64,000 nucleotides of DNA from Bacteroidetes bacterium HGW-Bacteroidetes-8 (GTDB lineage Bacteria; Bacteroidota; Bacteroidia; Bacteroidales; UBA932): NCBI GenBank assembly GCA_002840895.1, contig PHCZ01000011.1, positions 62,001 to 126,000 on the forward strand, read 5' to 3'. This document shows positions 60,147 through 64,000 of this stretch, piece after piece. Numbering within the stretch: position 1 is the first letter of the stretch; each line of letters begins with the position of its first letter. Both the position numbers and the translations under genes were made by a program. Below the pieces are notes generated by a model that ran no database searches, had not been told where the DNA came from, and was given only the letters and a program-made list of their open reading frames with translations.

Positions 60147-61190
60147 TTATCCGATAATGGATTCCTTTAACAATTTTGACAAAATCTCTCCGTTACCATT
60201 AAGAATCGCAACTTCAATCGGAAGAGAGAAAATTCTTTTTCTGGTTTCGCTGTTGAGCCTCGTTAGCCCTTTCAATCTTTGAGAGTCTTTTTCTGTGGTG
60301 AATATTACCGCTTTAGGATATTTTTTTACCAAAGAGTTTATTCTTGATGCATCATACTTGGTAAAGTAGTGATGATCTCTGTAGTGAACCTTTTTAATTA
60401 TTTTATACCGATTAAGAAGGTGATACTCCAGTGGCTTTGGATTTGCAATAGCAGTGAGCAGTATTGCAAAGTTTGAGTATGTATATCTCTTGTCCCCCTC
60501 TTCAAAAATTGCCAATGGCTCTCCATACTGAATTGCAGAGAAGAGGAGTTTCTGGTGAGGCATTACCATAAGCTGATTTCTCCACATAAAGATCTCCTGA
60601 TCTGAAAGCTCAGGTGGACATTTTGTAACAATTATTGCATCTGCCCTCTTCATCTGTTCCGGCAAGTCACGTAGCCTTCCTACAGGAAGCAGATTATCCT
60701 CCTGAGGAGGATATCTGAAATCTACCAGTAAAAGGCTCAGTCCGGGGATTACTCTCCTATGTTGGAAGGCATCGTCCATAACTATAACTTCCGGTCTTGA
60801 TTGATGCTCCATCTGCATAAGGGTATTAATTCCCCTAACTCTGTCTCCGTCTACAGCCACTGTAACCCCCGGAAACTTCATTTTTATCTGCAATGGTTCG
60901 TCTCCTGCCTCAGTTGCGTTATCGGTAGTCTCAACAAATTGAAATCCCTTGCTCCTCCTTCCATAACCTCTGGATAAAACTGCCACTTTATAGTTCTCAA
61001 GCAACTCCCTTACAATAAATTCGGTATGAGGAGTTTTCCCGGTCCCTCCGGCAGATATGTTACCTATTGATATTATAGGAACATCAAATTTAAAAGATTT
61101 GAATATTCCGTTATCGTAGAGATAGTGCCTTATCTTAAGAGTTAAATAGTAGGGGAAGAGAGCTACTCTGTTAATGAAAAAAGATTTCAT
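60147..61190 (-). CDS. lpxK: Tetraacyldisaccharide 4'-kinase
   Basis: The 347-residue protein phosphorylates the 4' position of the lipid A precursor at the inner membrane. It has the N-terminal hydrophobic helix (FPYYLTLKIRHYLY), the P-loop SIGNISAGGTGKT (41-53), VLSRGYGRR, ITVDGDR-type VAVDGDRVRGI, VIVMDDAFQHRRVIPGLSLLLVD, and LPVGRLRDLPEQMKRADAIIVTK. It lies 41 bp downstream of dusB on the same strand. It confirms a lipopolysaccharide-bearing Gram-negative host. Confidence 0.96.
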   Translation of the reverse strand: MKSFFINRVALFPYYLTLKIRHYLYDNGIFKSFKFDVPIISIGNISAGGTGKTPHTEFIVRELLENYKVAVLSRGYGRRSKGFQFVETTDNATEAGDEPLQIKMKFPGVTVAVDGDRVRGINTLMQMEHQSRPEVIVMDDAFQHRRVIPGLSLLLVDFRYPPQEDNLLPVGRLRDLPEQMKRADAIIVTKCPPELSDQEIFMWRNQLMVMPHQKLLFSAIQYGEPLAIFEEGDKRYTYSNFAILLTAIANPKPLEYHLLNRYKIIKKVHYRDHHYFTKYDASRINSLVKKYPKAVIFTTEKDSQRLKGLTRLNSETRKRIFSLPIEVAILNGNGEILSKLLKESIIG

Positions 61191-61231
61191 TGTATGTTTG
61201 TAGTGTAAGTTAGGTTTGTGCTTTTATTATG

Positions 61232-62251
61232 TTACCCGAAGTTTTCCGGTACAAACTTACTGAATTTGTCTTCATCTGCTCCATATCTCTCCCTTATAAT
61301 CTCAATTAATTTTATAACCTCCCTGTAATCGCCCTCTGTCACAAGTTTCATCCTTAACTCCTTAAAATTGGGGAGAGATTTAAAATAGCTGGAGAGGTGG
61401 CGCCTCATCTCCAGCACCCCAACTCTCTCTCCCTTTACCTCTACAGATTTAAGCAGATGCCTTATTGCAATATCTGCCCTCTGGTTAACCGACTGGTCCG
61501 GCAGATGCTCTCCTGTTTGCAGATAGTGCTTAATCTCCCGGAATAGCCAGGGTTTCCCATAGGTTGCCCTCCCTATCATTATTCCGTCTACACCATATGT
61601 GTCGAAAGCCCTTTTTGCACCTTCGGCAGAGGTTATGTCGCCATTACCTATAATAGGTATACTCATTCTCGGATTTTTTTTAATCTCGCCTATCAGCGAC
61701 CAATCTGACTCCCCTTTGTACATCTGCGATCTTGTACGCCCGTGAACGGTAAGCGCTGCTATCCCCACATCCTGCAGCTGCTCTGCAAGTTCTACTATTA
61801 TTTTGCTGTTTTCGTCCCAGCCGAGCCGGGTCTTTACTGTTACGGGTAGTTTTACTGCTCCCACAACTCTTCTTGTAATCTCAACCATTTTTTCGGGGTA
61901 ACGCATCATCCCCGACCCGGCTCCTCTGTTAGCTATCTTGTTTACCGGGCATCCGAAGTTTATGTCTATAAAGGATGGGTTGACGCTTGCTGCCATAACT
62001 GCAGCCTCTACCATAGGTTCGGTGAGGTGACCATATATCTGTATCCCGATAGGAAATTCATAGGGGTAGATGAGTAACTTCTCGTGAGCTCTCTTTGCAT
62101 CTCTGATGAGTGCATCCGATGAGACAAACTCGGTATACATAACGTCGGCTCCAAACTCTTTGCAGATATAACGGAAAGATGGGTCTGTAACATCCTCCAT
62201 TGGTGCCAGAAAAAGGGGATACTCTCCCAGCTCGATATCTGCAATTTTCAT
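61232..62251 (-). CDS. dusB: tRNA-dihydrouridine synthase (DusB-like)
   Basis: This flavoenzyme reduces uridines in the tRNA D-loop. The ATG at 62251 (MKIADIELG) gives 339 residues. A longer start at 62275 is rejected because a minus-strand TACTTTTG box overlaps it. Family motifs in order: FLAPMEDVTDPSFRYICKEFGADVMYTEFVSSDAL, IQIYGH, IDINFGCPVNKIANRGAGSGMM with the catalytic Cys, VKTRLGWD, LTVHGRTRSQMYKG, IGNGDI, and GIMIGRATYGKPWLF. It is upstream of lpxK in a probable two-gene transcript and diverges from rplM. Confidence 0.94.
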   Translation of the reverse strand: MKIADIELGEYPLFLAPMEDVTDPSFRYICKEFGADVMYTEFVSSDALIRDAKRAHEKLLIYPYEFPIGIQIYGHLTEPMVEAAVMAASVNPSFIDINFGCPVNKIANRGAGSGMMRYPEKMVEITRRVVGAVKLPVTVKTRLGWDENSKIIVELAEQLQDVGIAALTVHGRTRSQMYKGESDWSLIGEIKKNPRMSIPIIGNGDITSAEGAKRAFDTYGVDGIMIGRATYGKPWLFREIKHYLQTGEHLPDQSVNQRADIAIRHLLKSVEVKGERVGVLEMRRHLSSYFKSLPNFKELRMKLVTEGDYREVIKLIEIIRERYGADEDKFSKFVPENFG

Positions 62252-62272
62252 CTTTATTGGAACTTTGGGAGA

Positions 62273-62280
62273 CAAAAGTA
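62273..62280 (-). promoter_or_regulatory. Bacteroidota -7 box (TACTTTTG) deciding the dusB start
   Basis: Read on the minus strand, TACTTTTG matches TAnnTTTG. Transcription would begin about 62267, inside the longest open frame, which supports translation from the ATG at 62251. Confidence 0.5.
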
Positions 62281-62323
62281 GATATTTGAATTATAATAAA
62301 AAAATGTAACAGTTGTATAGGAT

Positions 62324-62354
62324 TTTGTCACTTCCAAAAATAGTTTTATCTTTG
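62324..62354 (+). promoter_or_regulatory. Bacteroidota housekeeping promoter of the rplM operon
   Basis: A -33 TTTG (62324-62327) and a -7 TATCTTTG (62347-62354) are separated by 19 bp, a textbook match to the Bacteroidota consensus. Transcription should start near 62361, about 55 bases before the GTG start of rplM. Confidence 0.85.
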
Positions 62355-62359
62355 CAGCC

Positions 62360-62374
62360 CCCTATTTTATAGGG
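62360..62374 (+). promoter_or_regulatory. Leader hairpin at the start of the rplM transcript
   Basis: CCCTAT (62360-62365) pairs perfectly with ATAGGG (62369-62374) around a TTT loop, at the predicted transcription start. It may be a mRNA-stabilising hairpin or part of a ribosomal-protein leader. Autoregulation by L13 is only a possibility. Confidence 0.4.
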
Positions 62375-62416
62375 TCATCGCAGCAAAATTAACGTATTAA
62401 TCTAAAGATCAAGAAA

Positions 62417-62869
62417 GTGGACACATTGAGTTACAAGACTGTATCGGCCAACAAAGCTACTGTCACTAAGGAGTGGGTAGTTATTGACGGAACCGATCAG
62501 GTAGTAGGAAGGCTTGCATCCAGAATAGCACTTATTCTGCGTGGCAAAAACAAGCCAAGCTTTACCCCTCACGTGGACTGCGGAGATAACGTAATCGTTA
62601 TCAACGCCGATAAAGTCCGTCTGACGGGTAAGAAGATGACAGACAAAGTTTATGTTCGTCACACCGGTTATCCCGGCGGTCAAAGGTTTGCCTCCCCTAA
62701 GGAGTTGCTGACCCGTAAGCCGTTGGCAGTAGTAGAGCACGCCGTGAAGGGTATGCTTCCGAAAAATCGTCTTGGTGCAGAGTTGTTTCGCAACCTGTTC
62801 GTATACGCAGGATCGGAGCATCCACATCAGGCTCAGCAACCAAAAGAAATTCATTTAAACGAAATTTAA
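62417..62869 (+). CDS. rplM: 50S ribosomal protein L13
   Basis: The 150-residue protein is a full-length Bacteroidales-type L13: DTLSYKTVSANKATVTKEWVVIDGTDQVVGRLAS, PSFTPHVDCGDNVIVINADKVRLTGKK, HTGYPGGQR, and VKGMLPKNRLGAELFRNLFVYAGSEHPHQAQQP. The start codon is GTG, as judged by the conserved N-terminus. It leads the rplM-rpsI-rpsB gene order typical of the phylum and is driven by a strong consensus promoter. Confidence 0.98.
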   Translation: MDTLSYKTVSANKATVTKEWVVIDGTDQVVGRLASRIALILRGKNKPSFTPHVDCGDNVIVINADKVRLTGKKMTDKVYVRHTGYPGGQRFASPKELLTRKPLAVVEHAVKGMLPKNRLGAELFRNLFVYAGSEHPHQAQQPKEIHLNEI

Positions 62870-62878
62870 ACAAAGAGC

Positions 62879-63268
62879 ATGGAATTAATTAACGCCCTTG
62901 GAAGACGAAAATCAGCAGTTGCTCGCGTTTATGTAAACTCAGGAAAAGGCAACATTACGATCAACGAGCGTCCTCTCGAAGTTTACTTCAAAGAGGAGAC
63001 TCTTCACTACATCGTAAGACAAGCTCTGGAGCTCACCAACACCCTTGGAATGTTTGACATCAAAGTAAATCTTGATGGCGGCGGACAAAAAGGTCAGGCA
63101 GAGGCTTTAAGACTTGCAATTGCCCGCGCTCTCTGCAAAATTGATGCAGAGCAGTATCGCCCTGTCCTCAAGTCCAACGGACTTCTGACCCGCGACCCTA
63201 GAGAGGTTGAGAGAAAGAAACCGGGACAACCAGGTGCACGTAAGCGCTTCCAATTCAGCAAACGTTAG
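62879..63268 (+). CDS. rpsI: 30S ribosomal protein S9
   Basis: The 129-residue protein has the S9 pattern: [15 protein letters not shown] at the start, the NERPLEVYF loop, [19 protein letters not shown], and the basic C-terminal tail [17 protein letters not shown], which reaches the ribosomal P site. It begins 9 bp after rplM, as in most bacteria. No unusual features. Confidence 0.98.
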   Translation: MELINALGRRKSAVARVYVNSGKGNITINERPLEVYFKEETLHYIVRQALELTNTLGMFDIKVNLDGGGQKGQAEALRLAIARALCKIDAEQYRPVLKSNGLLTRDPREVERKKPGQPGARKRFQFSKR

Positions 63269-63438
63269 TGTTTGTTTGCAGATTAAAAATGCACAGCACG
63301 GAAACAAAACGAAGGACCTGTATATTTCAGCTACCCCAGTTTGTCCTGCTGCGGAAAATCCGGAAGACCATTTAACAGATGCTACTGCGGATTGAAGAAA
63401 AGAGAAAAACAAATTATTTTAAAAAAAGAATTTTAAAA
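63269..63438 (+). other. Intergenic leader between rpsI and rpsB
   Basis: The 170 bases between the two ribosomal genes contain GC-rich patches (GCTGCGGAAAATCCGG) that could fold. I see no terminator or clear TAnnTTTG box. It may be an untranslated leader for rpsB, but no specific motif is recognised. Confidence 0.3.
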
Positions 63439-64000
63439 ATGCCTAGAACAAATTTCCAAGATCTACTTGATGCAGGTGTACACTTTGGCCACCTAAAGAG
63501 GAAATGGAATCCAAAGATGGCTCCCTACATTTTTATGGAAAAAAACGGGATCCACATCATTGACCTGCACAAGACCGTTATCAAAATAGATGAGGCTGCA
63601 AATGTGATGAAGCAACTTGCTCGCGCAGGCCGCAAAATCCTTTTCGTAGCTACAAAAAAACAGGCGAAAGATATCGTATCAGAAAAAGCGCTTGCTGTAA
63701 ATATGCCATATGTTACAGAGCGTTGGCCGGGTGGAATGCTAACTAACTTCCCTACAATTCGTAAGGCGGTTAAGAAGATGAACACCATCGACAAAATGAT
63801 GACAGACGGTACTTTCGAAACACTGGCAAAACGTGAAAAACTTCAGGTTACACGCCAGAGAGCAAAACTTGAAAAGAACCTTGGTTCTATTGCAGATCTT
63901 AACAGACTGCCATCTGCCCTATTTATCATTGACATCCAAAAAGAGATGAACGCCGTAAAAGAGGCAAATCGTCTGAATATACCAGTAATCGCTATGGTTG
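63439..64000 (+). CDS. rpsB: 30S ribosomal protein S2 (partial, runs off the window)
   Basis: The ATG at 63439 begins MPRTNFQDLLDAGVHFGHLKRKWNPKMAPYIFMEKNGIHIIDL, the conserved S2 start. VATKKQAKDIV, YVTERWPGGMLTNFPTIRK and LPSALFIIDIQKEMNAVKEANRLNIPVIAMV follow. The frame is open to the last base, with about 187 codons visible of a protein usually near 240-280. The elongation factor Ts gene would be expected next. Confidence 0.97.
   Translation, partial: MPRTNFQDLLDAGVHFGHLKRKWNPKMAPYIFMEKNGIHIIDLHKTVIKIDEAANVMKQLARAGRKILFVATKKQAKDIVSEKALAVNMPYVTERWPGGMLTNFPTIRKAVKKMNTIDKMMTDGTFETLAKREKLQVTRQRAKLEKNLGSIADLNRLPSALFIIDIQKEMNAVKEANRLNIPVIAMV

Noticed and set aside
62402-62854. 150-codon open frame on the minus strand
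   Set aside because: It is the exact antisense shadow of rplM, an unmistakable ribosomal protein, and shows no family pattern.

Overview
The window looks like a chromosomal segment of a member of the Bacteroidota, most likely order Bacteroidales. The evidence is two SusC/SusD-type loci, another TonB-dependent receptor, lpxK (Gram-negative lipid A), Bacteroidota-type promoters (TAnnTTTG, best seen before rplM), an almost complete lack of Shine-Dalgarno sequences, and many lipoprotein or Sec signal peptides. No tRNA, rRNA, CRISPR array or complete insertion sequence was recognised.

Layout. 0-8.4 kb: the end of an outer-membrane barrel gene, a YhcG/DUF1016-type nuclease, unknown envelope proteins, an alpha/beta hydrolase, a two-gene radical-SAM/lipoprotein system and an AAA ATPase. 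8.5-18.9 kb: a three-domain GH130-GT4-helical enzyme, a BlaI/BlaR1 pair, a 1281-residue secreted protein of unknown function, a GNAT enzyme and small stress/membrane proteins. 19-22.3 kb: an operon of a NamZ-like exo-muramidase, an anSME-like radical SAM enzyme and a duplicated His-rich secreted protein. 22.3-27.7 kb: an M28 peptidase and four thioredoxin-fold proteins. 28.1-38.8 kb: one nine-gene minus-strand operon of ECF sigma factor, small membrane protein (probable anti-sigma), Spy/CpxP-like sensor, TonB-dependent receptor, DUF4876-like lipoprotein, DUF6850-like barrel, ChaN-like lipoprotein and an M16 protease pair. 38.9-44.9 kb: a short-chain dehydrogenase, then a FecI/FecR module with two related carboxypeptidase-regulatory-domain proteins and a NUDIX hydrolase. 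45.2-59.9 kb: a serine hydrolase, an aminopeptidase P, an intact SusC/SusD pair, and a second SusC/SusD locus with a frameshifted SusC and a SusD joined in frame to a second lipoprotein. 60.1-64 kb: core genes dusB-lpxK and rplM-rpsI-rpsB.

How it fits together. The nine-gene operon is the best candidate for an undescribed system. It has its own sigma/sensor module, a receptor, two accessory surface proteins, a haem/iron-type ChaN lipoprotein and a periplasmic protease pair. That layout is what import and proteolysis of an iron- or haem-carrying protein would need, by analogy with the Fus ferredoxin system. A G8 tract lies upstream of its sigma gene and a second one lies inside its receptor gene, which suggests slippage-based switching.

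Several gene-free stretches carry related non-coding repeats: a fold-back element near 27.9 kb, a MITE-like element near 45.1 kb, and a third motif seen at 27.8, 48.1 and 53.6 kb. Assignments to DUF families are from recognition and were not searched. Start codons were often moved downstream where a signal peptide or promoter made the longest frame unlikely.
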